Positions 44,158 through 51,498 of a DNA stretch of 51,498 nucleotides are shown piece after piece. Both the position numbers and the translations under genes were made by a program. The notes under the pieces are model-generated. The model did no database searches. It had not been told where the DNA came from and saw nothing but the letters and a program-made list of their open reading frames with translations. Each line of letters opens with the position of its first letter. Positions within the stretch are counted from its first letter, which is position 1. This DNA comes from Thermodesulfobacteriota bacterium (GTDB taxonomy: Bacteria; Desulfobacterota; Desulfobulbia; Desulfobulbales; JBFMBH01), in assembly GCA_040755095.1 (NCBI GenBank), contig JBFMBH010000012.1, positions 1 through 51,498 on the forward strand, written 5' to 3'.

Positions 44158-45122
44158 GCCCGCAAGAACGATTCTTCTCGCCGGCGTCCCTGAGGAGCTG
44201 GCTGGACCGGCTGATCGCCGGCCAGCCGGTGGTGGGGCCCTGCCAGCGGGGCGCCAACACCGTCTTTGCGCCCTTGACCGGCGCTGGCGACTGGCAGGCC
44301 GACCTCCTGCTGCCCAAGACCCCGGCCAAGGGTCTGGTCTTCCCGCCCCGGCGGGCGGTAGGCGACACGACAGTGGTGCCGGCCATCCTCTGGGGCGCCC
44401 GGCCCTGCGAGCTGCAGGCCCTCGATCTCATCGACCGGGTCTTTCTGCAGGAGCCGGCGGATCCGGTGTACCACCAGCGGCGGCTGGCCTTGACCACCGT
44501 CGCCTTCGCCTGTCCCCAGGCAGCGGACACCTGCTTTTGCACCCGGGTGGGCAGCCATCCGGCCGACCGCTCCGGCGCCGATCTTCTGCTGGTGCCGGTG
44601 GCTGGCGGTCATCTGGCCACGGCGGGCACCGGCCGGGGGGCAGAGCTTCTGGCCGGAGCCGGCGAGCCGCCGACGGCCGAGCAGCTGGACGCGGGCGCCG
44701 CCTTTGTCCGCGCCTGCGAGGAGGAGGGGCAAGCTGCGGCGCCGCTGCCGGCCACCCTGGCGGCGCTCTTCGACAGCCCGCTCTGGGAGGATCTGAGCCG
44801 CGGCTGCCTGTCCTGCGGCGTCTGCTCCTTCCTCTGCCCCACCTGCCACTGCTTCGACATCGCCGACGAGCGGACCGGCAAGGTGGTCTTCTGGGACTGC
44901 TGCGCCTTTCCGGACTTCACCCTCATGACCTCCGGGGAGAACCCCCGCAAGAGTCCCGCCATCCGCCTGCGCAACCGGATCCTCCACAAGTTCGATTATC
45001 TGGTGCGCACCGTGGGGAGGAGAGGCTGCGTCGGCTGCGGCCGTTGCGTGGCCAACTGCCCGGCAGGCCTGGACCTCGTCGCGGCGCTGGCGGCTCTGGA
45101 AGCGGCCGCCGCCAAGGAATGA
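44154..45122 (+). CDS. flxB: FlxB/AsrA-like 4Fe-4S dicluster protein
   Basis: 322 residues. Resembles subunit A of anaerobic sulfite reductase and FlxB: ILWGARPCELQALDLIDRVF in the middle and two cluster motifs near the end (CLSCGVCSFLCPTCHC near 219, CVGCGRCVANCP near 294). It should link the NAD(P)H-oxidising FlxA to the MvhD/HdrA chain. Start ATG 44154 overlaps the MvhD-fusion stop. AsrA proper is excluded as the best name because no asrC sulfite reductase gene follows. Confidence 0.85.
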   Translation: MSPQERFFSPASLRSWLDRLIAGQPVVGPCQRGANTVFAPLTGAGDWQADLLLPKTPAKGLVFPPRRAVGDTTVVPAILWGARPCELQALDLIDRVFLQEPADPVYHQRRLALTTVAFACPQAADTCFCTRVGSHPADRSGADLLLVPVAGGHLATAGTGRGAELLAGAGEPPTAEQLDAGAAFVRACEEEGQAAAPLPATLAALFDSPLWEDLSRGCLSCGVCSFLCPTCHCFDIADERTGKVVFWDCCAFPDFTLMTSGENPRKSPAIRLRNRILHKFDYLVRTVGRRGCVGCGRCVANCPAGLDLVAALAALEAAAAKE

Positions 45123-45130
45123 CACCGGCC

Positions 45131-45946
45131 ATGGATCTCTACCAGCCCAGACAGGCGACCATCGAGGCGATCGTCCGGGAGACCCCGGATGTCAAGACCT
45201 TCCATTTCCGGGTGGATGGCGAGTTTTGCTACGCCCCCGGCCAGTTCTTCGAGCTGTCCATCCCGGGCGCCGGCGAGGCGCCCTTCTCCATCTCCTCCGC
45301 TCCCACCGGCGAGCCGGTCTTCCAGTCCACCATCCGCCGGGCCGGGCTGGTGACCCGGGAGCTGCACCGCCTCCTGCCCGGCGCCACGGTGGGGGTGCGC
45401 GGCCCCTTCGGCCGGCCGTTCCCCATCGAGCAGCTGCGGGGCAAGGGCCTCATCTTCATCGGCGGCGGCATCGGCTTTGCCCCCTTGCGGGCGCCGTTGC
45501 AGTATGCCCTGGCCCATCGCCAGGATTTCGGCCCGCTGCTGGTGGTGAACGGCGCCCGCAGCGTCGCCGACGTGCTGTTCGTGGAGCAGGCGAGAGCCTG
45601 GCAGCAGGAGAAGGAGGTGCAGGTGGTGCTCACCGTGGACCCCGGCGGCGAGGCGCCGGGCTGGTCCGGCCGGGTGGGCCTCATCCCCAAGGTGGTGGAG
45701 GAGATGCATCCGTCGCCGGCCAATGCCGCGGTCCTGGTCTGCGGCCCGCCGATCATGATCAAGTTCACCCTCCAGACCCTGGACCGGCTCGGCTTCACCG
45801 ACGAGCAGGTGCTCACCACCCTGGAGATGCGGATGAAGTGCGGCCTGGGCAAGTGCGGCCGCTGCAACATCGGGCCGATCTATGTCTGCAAGGACGGTCC
45901 GGTCTTCTCCATGCAGGAGGTCAAGGCCTTCGTCGGCGACTTCTGA
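45131..45946 (+). CDS. flxA: FlxA-like FAD/NAD(P)H oxidoreductase subunit
   Basis: 271 residues, ferredoxin-NADP reductase superfamily (AsrB/PyrK/HydG-like). FAD site GEAPFSISSAP near 52, NAD(P)H Rossmann start IFIGGGIGFAPLRAP near 110, CGPPIMIKFTLQTL, and a C-terminal [2Fe-2S] site MKCGLGKCGRCNIGP with a further Cys. Expected electron entry point from NAD(P)H. The start is ATG 45131; an ATG at 45119 overlapping the flxB stop would add four residues, but AAGGA is better spaced for 45131. Confidence 0.9.
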   Translation: MDLYQPRQATIEAIVRETPDVKTFHFRVDGEFCYAPGQFFELSIPGAGEAPFSISSAPTGEPVFQSTIRRAGLVTRELHRLLPGATVGVRGPFGRPFPIEQLRGKGLIFIGGGIGFAPLRAPLQYALAHRQDFGPLLVVNGARSVADVLFVEQARAWQQEKEVQVVLTVDPGGEAPGWSGRVGLIPKVVEEMHPSPANAAVLVCGPPIMIKFTLQTLDRLGFTDEQVLTTLEMRMKCGLGKCGRCNIGPIYVCKDGPVFSMQEVKAFVGDF

Positions 45947-45968
45947 GTCGTTGCCCTCGGCTTTTCCC

Positions 45969-45997
45969 TTGACTTTACAACCGTGGCACGCTATGTG
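45969..45997 (+). promoter_or_regulatory. sigma70-type promoter candidate for the glutamate synthase genes
   Basis: TTGACT (45969-45974), 17-base spacer, TATGTG (45992-45997), in the 96-base gap between flxA and the amidotransferase gene. It would allow the glt genes separate expression in addition to read-through from the hdr cluster. AGGAGA (46031-46036) is the ribosome site of the next gene. Confidence 0.45.
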
Positions 45998-46042
45998 GTT
46001 TGACTTTTTGGCCCCGCCGCATCCCCCGTCAGGAGAATCACC

Positions 46043-47185
46043 ATGTGTCGTCTCGCCATGAAGACTGCCTCCGAGCCCTTCGGCCCCCATGGGGTGCTCA
46101 CCGCCATGGAGGCCATGCAGGAGGGCTATGACGGCAGCGGCCTCGGGCTGCTGCTCCGGGGCGTCCGCTTCGCCGACTACAACTACCAGGCCGACGCGCC
46201 GATCCTCTCCGGTATCGCCCATTCCGAGGCCGCCCTGCACCGGCTGGACGAGCGCATGCAGGCCAAGGGCTTTGCCCTCAAGTACGACCACGAGTTCGAT
46301 CTGCGGCCCGGCCTGATCGAGGCCCGGGACCGCCACAAGTACTTCGTCCGGGTGTACAGCCCGCCGGCTTCCTGGAAGGGCCTGCCGAAAGAGGCGGTGG
46401 CGGATGAGCTCATGCTCACCCGGGTGGGCTTGCGCCAGGACGGCGAGGCCCACGGCAATGACCTCACCGCCTTCTCCTTCTGGCCGGACGTGGTGATGAT
46501 CAAAGAGGTGGGCTGGCCTTTGCAAGTAGGCGCCGCGCTGGGGCTGGCCGACGACCGCATCAAGGCGCGGGTGGTCATGGCCCAGGGCCGGCAGAACACC
46601 AACTACGGCATCAACCTCTACGCCTGCCACCCCTTCTTCATCCAGGGCATCGCCACCATGACCAATGGCGAGAACACCGCCTTTGTGCCCATCAAGGAGT
46701 ATCTGTCCGGCTCGCAGTATCCCGGCTATATCGGCTACCAGAGCGACTCCGAGGTCTTCACCCACATCCTCCACTACACCCTGCGGCGCCTGGGCTTGCC
46801 TCTGGAGGCGTACAAGCACGTCATCACCCCCTTGAAGACCGAGGAGCTGGACAGCCACCCCCAGGGCGCCTTCCTGAAGGGTCTGCGCACCGCCTGCCGC
46901 CGCCTCATCATCGACGGCCCCAACTGCGTCATGGGCTCCCTGCCGGACGAGACGGTGCTCCTGGTCATGGACCACAAGAAGCTGCGGCCAGCCACCATTG
47001 GCGGCAAGCCCGGTGAGTGGGCCCTGGCCTCGGAAATGTGCGGTGTCGATGCCATGATCCCGGACCGGGATCGTTCCCTTGACTTCCAGCCCATGCGGGA
47101 GAATACGGTGGTGGTTCCGCCCCACCGCCAGGAGTATGCGATATGGTCGCAGTTGCAGCCGTTGCCACTACCCCAAGCAGCCTGA
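46043..47185 (+). CDS. glutamate synthase, glutamine amidotransferase subunit (archaeal-type split form)
   Basis: 380 residues. Class II glutamine amidotransferase: the nucleophile is Cys2 (MCRLAMKT), followed by GIAHSEAALHRL and a long GATase domain. It releases ammonia from glutamine for transfer to 2-oxoglutarate by the FMN subunit downstream. Equivalent to the N-terminal domain of bacterial GltB, here a separate gene as in archaeal-type enzymes. Start ATG 46043 places Cys2 correctly. Its last 43 bases overlap the next gene. Confidence 0.88.
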   Translation: MCRLAMKTASEPFGPHGVLTAMEAMQEGYDGSGLGLLLRGVRFADYNYQADAPILSGIAHSEAALHRLDERMQAKGFALKYDHEFDLRPGLIEARDRHKYFVRVYSPPASWKGLPKEAVADELMLTRVGLRQDGEAHGNDLTAFSFWPDVVMIKEVGWPLQVGAALGLADDRIKARVVMAQGRQNTNYGINLYACHPFFIQGIATMTNGENTAFVPIKEYLSGSQYPGYIGYQSDSEVFTHILHYTLRRLGLPLEAYKHVITPLKTEELDSHPQGAFLKGLRTACRRLIIDGPNCVMGSLPDETVLLVMDHKKLRPATIGGKPGEWALASEMCGVDAMIPDRDRSLDFQPMRENTVVVPPHRQEYAIWSQLQPLPLPQAA

Positions 47186-48780
47186 CCTACCACGACCTGC
47201 CCTGGATCATCGATCACCGGGAGGACCGCTGCACCCTGTGCGGCCGCTGCACCTCGGTCTGCCCGGTGGAGGCGATCCATCTCACCTACCGGCGCCAGCG
47301 GCTGCCCAACCTGGATCTCCTCAAAAAGGAGCGGGGCTCCACCTTCCGCACCTTCGTCGGGATCCGCCAGCGCACTGAGCTGAGCCGCCGCTGCATCGGC
47401 TGCGGCATGTGCTCCATGGTCTGCCCCAACGAGGCCATCGGCCCCCGGCCCAATGCCAACGACGAGCGGGCCCGGTTCCACATCCACCAGAAGATGGATG
47501 CCTGGAAGCGGGGCGGCCGCCGGAACGTCCGGGAGAGCCTTCTCGACCGCATCGTCTTCACCCGCATCTCCATGCTCACCGACCCGGCCCTGGATGCCGG
47601 CCGGCACGAGTTCTTCCTGAACACCATCCTGGGCCGCATCCTCTCCCCGGAGGAGTTTCTGCGCCGCCACGCCAAGGGCGAGTGGATTCCCCCCACCCGG
47701 GAGATCTTCCCCTTCATCATCGGCTCCATGTCCTTCGGCGCCCTGTCCCCCAACATGTGGCTGGGGCTGCTGCAGGGGGTGGCGTATCTCAACGAGGTGC
47801 TGAAGATCCCGGTGGTGATGGCCACCGGTGAGGGCGGCTGCCCGCCCTGGGTGCTCAGGAGCCCCTTTTTGAAGTACATCATCCTGCAGATCGCCTCCGG
47901 CTATTTCGGCTGGGACGAGATCATCCGGGCCATCCCGCAGATGCAGTGCGACCCGGCGGCCATCGAGATCAAGTACGGCCAGGGCGCCAAGCCCGGCGAC
48001 GGCGGGCTGCTCATGTGGTTCAAGGTCTCGAAGCTCATCGCCCGCCTGCGGGGCGTGCCGGAGAGGGTGGACCTGCCCAGCCCGCCGGTGCACCAGACGC
48101 TTTACTCCATCGAGGAGAGCGTCATGAAGATGATCCAGACCATGTCGATGGCCTGGGGCTTCCGGGTGCCGGTCTATCCCAAGATCTCCGGCTCCACCTC
48201 GGCGAAATCGGTGCTCAACAACCTGGTGCGCAACCCGTACGCCGCCGGCCTTCTCATCGACGGCATCGACGGCGGCACCGGCGCTGCCTACAACGTCAGC
48301 ATGGACGCCACCGGCCACCCCATCGCCTCGAACCTGCGGGAGTGCTATCTCGACCTGGTGGCCCAGGGCCGCCAGAACGAGATCCCGCTCTTTGCCGCCG
48401 GCGGGGTGGGCAAGAACGGCAACGTGGCCCAGAACGGCATGGCCCTCATCATGCTGGGCGCCTCCGGGGTCCATCTCGGCAAGTACATCATGCAGGCAGC
48501 GGCCGGCTGTCTGGGCAGCGAGCGGAACCGCTGCAACGTCTGCAACATCGGCCTGTGCCCCAAGGGCATCACCAGCCAGAACCCCAAGCTTTACCGCCGG
48601 CTGGATCCGGACGACGTCGCCCAGCGGGTGGTGGATGTCTTTGGCGGCATCCGCACCGAGATCAAGAAGATCATGGCGCCCCTCGGCCGCTCCCAGAGCC
48701 TGCCCATCGGCATGTCCGACGCCCTGGGCATCGACGACGAGGCGGTAGCCAAGCGGCTGGCCATCCGCTACGTCTGCTGA
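47143..48780 (+). CDS. gltB: glutamate synthase, FMN-binding synthase subunit with N-terminal ferredoxin domain
   Basis: 545 residues. The N-terminal ferredoxin region has CTLCGRCTSVCP near 30 and CIGCGMCSMVCP near 84. The synthase domain (about 175-520) matches the central FMN domain of GltB: FIIGSMSFGALSPNMW, EIKYGQGAKPGDGG, IDGIDGGTGAA, PLFAAGGVGKNGNVA, and the cluster site CNVCNIGLCPKGI. Makes glutamate from 2-oxoglutarate and channelled ammonia. Start ATG 47143 with AGGAG 9 bases upstream, inside the end of the amidotransferase gene. The extra ferredoxin domain suggests electrons arrive through iron-sulfur carriers. Confidence 0.93.
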   Translation: MVAVAAVATTPSSLTYHDLPWIIDHREDRCTLCGRCTSVCPVEAIHLTYRRQRLPNLDLLKKERGSTFRTFVGIRQRTELSRRCIGCGMCSMVCPNEAIGPRPNANDERARFHIHQKMDAWKRGGRRNVRESLLDRIVFTRISMLTDPALDAGRHEFFLNTILGRILSPEEFLRRHAKGEWIPPTREIFPFIIGSMSFGALSPNMWLGLLQGVAYLNEVLKIPVVMATGEGGCPPWVLRSPFLKYIILQIASGYFGWDEIIRAIPQMQCDPAAIEIKYGQGAKPGDGGLLMWFKVSKLIARLRGVPERVDLPSPPVHQTLYSIEESVMKMIQTMSMAWGFRVPVYPKISGSTSAKSVLNNLVRNPYAAGLLIDGIDGGTGAAYNVSMDATGHPIASNLRECYLDLVAQGRQNEIPLFAAGGVGKNGNVAQNGMALIMLGASGVHLGKYIMQAAAGCLGSERNRCNVCNIGLCPKGITSQNPKLYRRLDPDDVAQRVVDVFGGIRTEIKKIMAPLGRSQSLPIGMSDALGIDDEAVAKRLAIRYVC

Positions 48781-48822
48781 CCTTTACCCTGCTGCCAGCG
48801 CGCCGCAAGGAGCCTGAATACC

Positions 48823-51156
48823 GTGAGCGAGATCACCCATCAGCCGGTCATTGTGGCCGGCCGCGACAGCCAGGGCCGCCGCCTGGGCTCGAAGGAATTC
48901 GACGAGCTGGTCCAGGCGGCCGCCCTTCGCACCAGCAGCCTGATCCTGGAGACCTACGGCCAGCATAACGTCGGTGGCCGGATGCCGGTTGATCGCGGCC
49001 AGGTGTCCATCCGGGTGCGGGGCCCGGTGGGCCAGCGCCTGGGCTCCATGGGCCAGCCCGGCACCACCATCGTCTGCGAAGGCCCGGCCTCGGACGACGT
49101 CGGCTACCTCAACATCGGTGCCGATGTGGTCGTCCTGGGGGATGCCACCAACGGGGTCGGCAATGCCATGGCCCAGGGCCGGCTGATGATCCGGGGCTCC
49201 ATCGGCGCCCGCGGCCTGACCATGACCAAGTGGAATCCGGACTACACCAGGCCGGAGCTGTGGGTGCTGGGCTCGGTGGGGGACACCTTCGCCGAGTTCA
49301 ACTGCGGCGGCGTGGCGGTGGTCTGCGGTGTCGAGGCCAAGAACCCAGCCAATGTCCTGGGCTACCGGCCCTGCGTCGGCATGGTGGGCGGCTGGATCTT
49401 CTTCCGGGGCCAGACCGACGGCTCCTTCTCCCGGACCAACGTCCGCCTAGCCACCCCGGACGATAGCCAGTGGCAGTGGCTCATGAACGAGCTGCCCGGC
49501 TATCTGGCGGCCATCGGCCGGCCGGAGCTTCTAGCCTCTCTGAGCGTCCGCTCCGAGTGGCAGATGCTCATCGCCATTTTGCCCCACGAGCGGGCGCTCT
49601 ATTTCAGCGGCCCCATGCCCATGGCCGCCTTCCGGACCAGGATCTGGGAGCCGGCCTTTGGCGGCGATCCGTTGCGGGATCTGGCGCCGGGCCTGGACCG
49701 CAGCCCGATCGGCACCATCGAGACCGGGGAGCTGAGGCGCCGGCGGCCGTTCTGGGCCAACTCCGCCCTGGCGGCGCCCTGCACCTTCTACTGCCCGGTG
49801 CATATCCCCACCATCGACCGGCTGCGGCTGATGCGGGAAGGCAAGACCGAGGAGGCCTACCAGCTGGTCCTGCAGCACACCCCGCTGCCGGCCTCGGTGT
49901 GCGGTGCCATCTGCCCCAACCTCTGCGTCCAGAACTGCTCCCGCACCGCGGTCGACCGGGGCATCGATGTGGCCATGCTGGGCCGGGCGGTGAAGGACAG
50001 CCGGCCCCCGGCCTGCCTGCCGGCCACCGGCCAGCGGGTGGCGATCATCGGCGGCGGCCCGGCGGGGATGAGCGCTGCCTGGCACCTGGCCCAGGCGGGC
50101 ATCACCGCCCACATCTTCGAGCGGGACCAGCAGCTGGGGGGCAAGCTCGCCCAGGTCATCCCCTGGGAGCGCCTGTCCAAGGCGGTCTGGGAGGCGGAGA
50201 TCGCCCGCTTCCTCACCATGCCCAACATCGAGGTCTCCTTCGGGGTCAGCATGACCCGGGAAGGCCTGGAAGAGCTCAAACGCGACTACGCCTTCGTGAT
50301 CATCGCGGTGGGCGCCCACGAGCCGCGCCGGATCCCCTTCCCGGGCTCGGAGCGGGTGATCACCGCCCTCGATTTCCTGAAGAGCGCCAAGAGCGAGCAA
50401 CCCATGGCGGTGGGGAAAAGGGTCGCCATCATCGGCGCCGGCAACGTCGGCTGCGACGTGGCCTGCGAGGCCTATCGCCTGGGCGCCGAGTCCGTGGTGC
50501 TGCTCGATATCCAGAAGCCACTGGCCTTCGGCAAGGAGAAAGCGGCGGCCGAGGCCCTGGGCGCCACCTTCCGCTGGCCGGTGACCACCCGGGAGGTGAA
50601 CGAGCAAGGCGTGGTCCTGGCCTCCGGCGAGGTCATCCCGGCGGATACCGTCTTCATCTCCATCGGTGACGTGCCGGCCCTGCCCTTCCTGCCGGAGACC
50701 GTGGAGTGCATCCGCGGCTGGATCAAGGCCGACGAGGCCGGTCGGACCACGGACGAGAGGATCTTTGCGGTGGGGGACGTGGAGCGGCCGGGCCTGGCCA
50801 CCAACGCCCTGGGCGCCGGCAAGCGCACCGCCGACTACATCATCACCGCCCTCCAGGGCCGGGAGTGGCAGCCCTTCAAGACCAGGGTTGTGACCCCGGA
50901 CCTCCTGACCCTGGCCCACTACTGCCCGACGCCAGTGGCCGGCTCCCCGGAGGACGAGGCGGAGCGCTGCCTGTCCTGCGGCACCTGCCGGGACTGCCAC
51001 CTGTGCGAGACCATCTGCCCCACCCAGGCCATCAGCCGCCAGCCGGGCGCCGGCAGCGAGTACCGCTACGTCTCCGACGACGCCCGCTGCATCGCCTGCG
51101 GCTTCTGCGCCGACACCTGCCCCTGCGGGGTCTGGACCATGCAGCCGTACGAGTAG
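48823..51156 (+). CDS. fusion of GXGXG glutamate-synthase domain, GltD-type NAD(P)H oxidoreductase and ferredoxin
   Basis: 777 residues. Domain 1 (about 1-250) is the GXGXG beta-helix of glutamate synthase (VRGPVGQRLGSMGQPG, LNIGADVVVLGDATNGVGNAMAQG). Domain 2 is GltD-like: CTFYCPVHIPTIDR and CGAICPNLCVQNC clusters near 325-385, FAD IIGGGPAGMSAA near 407, NAD(P)H site IIGAGNVGCDVACEAY near 536, and FAVGDVERPGLATNALGAG near 650. Domain 3 is a ferredoxin (CLSCGTCRDCHLCETICP near 709, CIACGFCADTCP near 751). With the two preceding genes it completes a glutamate synthase in which the small subunit is fused to the third large-subunit domain. GTG start 48823 with AAGGAG about 10 bases upstream. Confidence 0.9.
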   Translation: MSEITHQPVIVAGRDSQGRRLGSKEFDELVQAAALRTSSLILETYGQHNVGGRMPVDRGQVSIRVRGPVGQRLGSMGQPGTTIVCEGPASDDVGYLNIGADVVVLGDATNGVGNAMAQGRLMIRGSIGARGLTMTKWNPDYTRPELWVLGSVGDTFAEFNCGGVAVVCGVEAKNPANVLGYRPCVGMVGGWIFFRGQTDGSFSRTNVRLATPDDSQWQWLMNELPGYLAAIGRPELLASLSVRSEWQMLIAILPHERALYFSGPMPMAAFRTRIWEPAFGGDPLRDLAPGLDRSPIGTIETGELRRRRPFWANSALAAPCTFYCPVHIPTIDRLRLMREGKTEEAYQLVLQHTPLPASVCGAICPNLCVQNCSRTAVDRGIDVAMLGRAVKDSRPPACLPATGQRVAIIGGGPAGMSAAWHLAQAGITAHIFERDQQLGGKLAQVIPWERLSKAVWEAEIARFLTMPNIEVSFGVSMTREGLEELKRDYAFVIIAVGAHEPRRIPFPGSERVITALDFLKSAKSEQPMAVGKRVAIIGAGNVGCDVACEAYRLGAESVVLLDIQKPLAFGKEKAAAEALGATFRWPVTTREVNEQGVVLASGEVIPADTVFISIGDVPALPFLPETVECIRGWIKADEAGRTTDERIFAVGDVERPGLATNALGAGKRTADYIITALQGREWQPFKTRVVTPDLLTLAHYCPTPVAGSPEDEAERCLSCGTCRDCHLCETICPTQAISRQPGAGSEYRYVSDDARCIACGFCADTCPCGVWTMQPYE

Positions 51157-51183
51157 GGAGGCTCTGCCCAGTGGCGGGGCAAC

Positions 51184-51498
51184 TCACACCGGGGAGTGGG
51201 TCTTGAGCCAGTCGCGGAGCGCCGCGTTGATCCGGGTCTGCCAACCCGGTCCGCCGGCCCGGAAGGCGTCCAGGATATCCCGATCGAAACGGATCGTCGT
51301 GGACTCCTTGTCACTGCCGGCCGGCCGGCCGCGCCGCCGCCGGTGGGCCTTGATGCCAGCCGCCATCTCCTCGGCTGTCAGGGGTCGTTCGTCCTCGTCC
51401 TTGCCGTCCCAGACATAAGGTGCCCCGGCCCGCACCTTGGCAGCATCCGTCTTGCTCTCGCCGCGGCAGGCAGCGGCACGCATCTCATCAATCGTCAT
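51184..51498 (-). CDS. brnA: BrnA-family antitoxin
   Basis: 104 residues, complete: the ATG is the last codon of the window. The C-terminal ribbon-helix-helix part STTIRFDRDILDAFRAGG followed by WQTRINAALRDWLK is the BrnA signature. The N-terminus is charged and probably disordered. In known pairs BrnA neutralises the BrnT ribonuclease toxin and represses their shared promoter. brnT would lie just upstream, beyond base 51498. Only 27 bases separate it from the convergent glutamate synthase gene. Confidence 0.75.
   Translation of the reverse strand: MTIDEMRAAACRGESKTDAAKVRAGAPYVWDGKDEDERPLTAEEMAAGIKAHRRRRGRPAGSDKESTTIRFDRDILDAFRAGGPGWQTRINAALRDWLKTHSPV

Noticed and set aside
44154-45946. Anaerobic sulfite reductase AsrAB
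   Set aside because: The two proteins resemble AsrA and AsrB, but no AsrC siroheme subunit follows, and the MvhD/HdrA context fits the Flx electron-transfer pair better.
45983-45999. sigma54-like element (TGGCACG with downstream GTGGT) before the glutamate synthase genes
   Set aside because: The -24 half is good but the essential GC at -12 is missing. The overlapping sigma70-type boxes fit better.
1-51498. tRNA, rRNA, CRISPR arrays, transposases or riboswitches such as an FMN element before the rib genes
   Set aside because: No cloverleaf, repeat-spacer pattern, transposase motif or conserved FMN-element core was seen. The rib genes are internal to an operon with coupled upstream genes.

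Overview
The window is GC-rich, tightly packed bacterial chromosome with few gaps and many 4- or 8-base stop/start overlaps. It most likely comes from an anaerobic diderm of the Desulfobacterota (deltaproteobacterial sulfate-reducer or syntroph type). Three things suggest this: many HdrA/Qmo-like and Flx-type electron-transfer proteins, an ETF alpha subunit with an N-terminal ferredoxin domain, and a Mla outer-membrane lipid transport operon. No rRNA, tRNA, CRISPR array or transposase was seen. The taxonomic assignment is inference.

Layout. (1) Bases 1-3446, minus strand: the start of a probable defence operon with visibly lower GC than the rest. It holds a DndD-like SMC-type ATPase and a DndE-like domain fused to a HerA/FtsK-type ATPase that runs off the window edge. 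A scar of a lost upstream gene lies against ribBA. (2) 3453-18110, minus strand: one long, mostly coupled gene series. It encodes YceD, L32, PlsX, FabH, an acyl-CoA dehydrogenase with EtfB and a ferredoxin-EtfA, FabG, AcpP, FabF, RpiB, GlyA, a dCMP-type deaminase, NrdR, RibD, RibE and RibBA. A good sigma70-type promoter precedes yceD. (3) 18204-22117, minus strand: mlaE-F-D-C, a cyclic-nucleotide-binding-fold protein and an unknown membrane protein, again behind a recognisable promoter. (4) 22335-26209: two convergent signalling genes, a membrane SpoIIE/PP2C phosphatase and an HDOD-GAF-GGDEF protein, whose stop codons overlap. (5) 26454-29263, minus strand: a three-gene proton-translocating transhydrogenase (pntAA, pntAB, pntB).

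(6) 29633-51156, plus strand: a 21.5-kb redox cluster and the most remarkable part of the window. It starts with hdrC-hdrB-hdrA. Next come a 1469-residue HdrA-GltD-HdrA fusion, mvhD, an FrhB-like iron-sulfur protein, a second hdrC, a 1017-residue double HdrA, and an MvhD-FrhB fusion. FlxB-like and FlxA-like subunits and a three-gene split glutamate synthase finish it. Read together, the genes could build one or two large soluble flavin-based electron-bifurcating assemblies that exchange electrons among NAD(P)H, ferredoxin and a disulfide- or thiol-type acceptor. Glutamate synthase is placed so that it might draw on the same carriers. (7) 51184-51498, minus strand: a BrnA-type antitoxin gene at the very edge.

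Two points stand out biologically. The acyl-CoA dehydrogenase/ETF set sits in the fatty-acid synthesis operon exactly where fabD is usually found. The Hdr/Flx/Glt cluster contains multiple gene fusions and an apparent internal module duplication.
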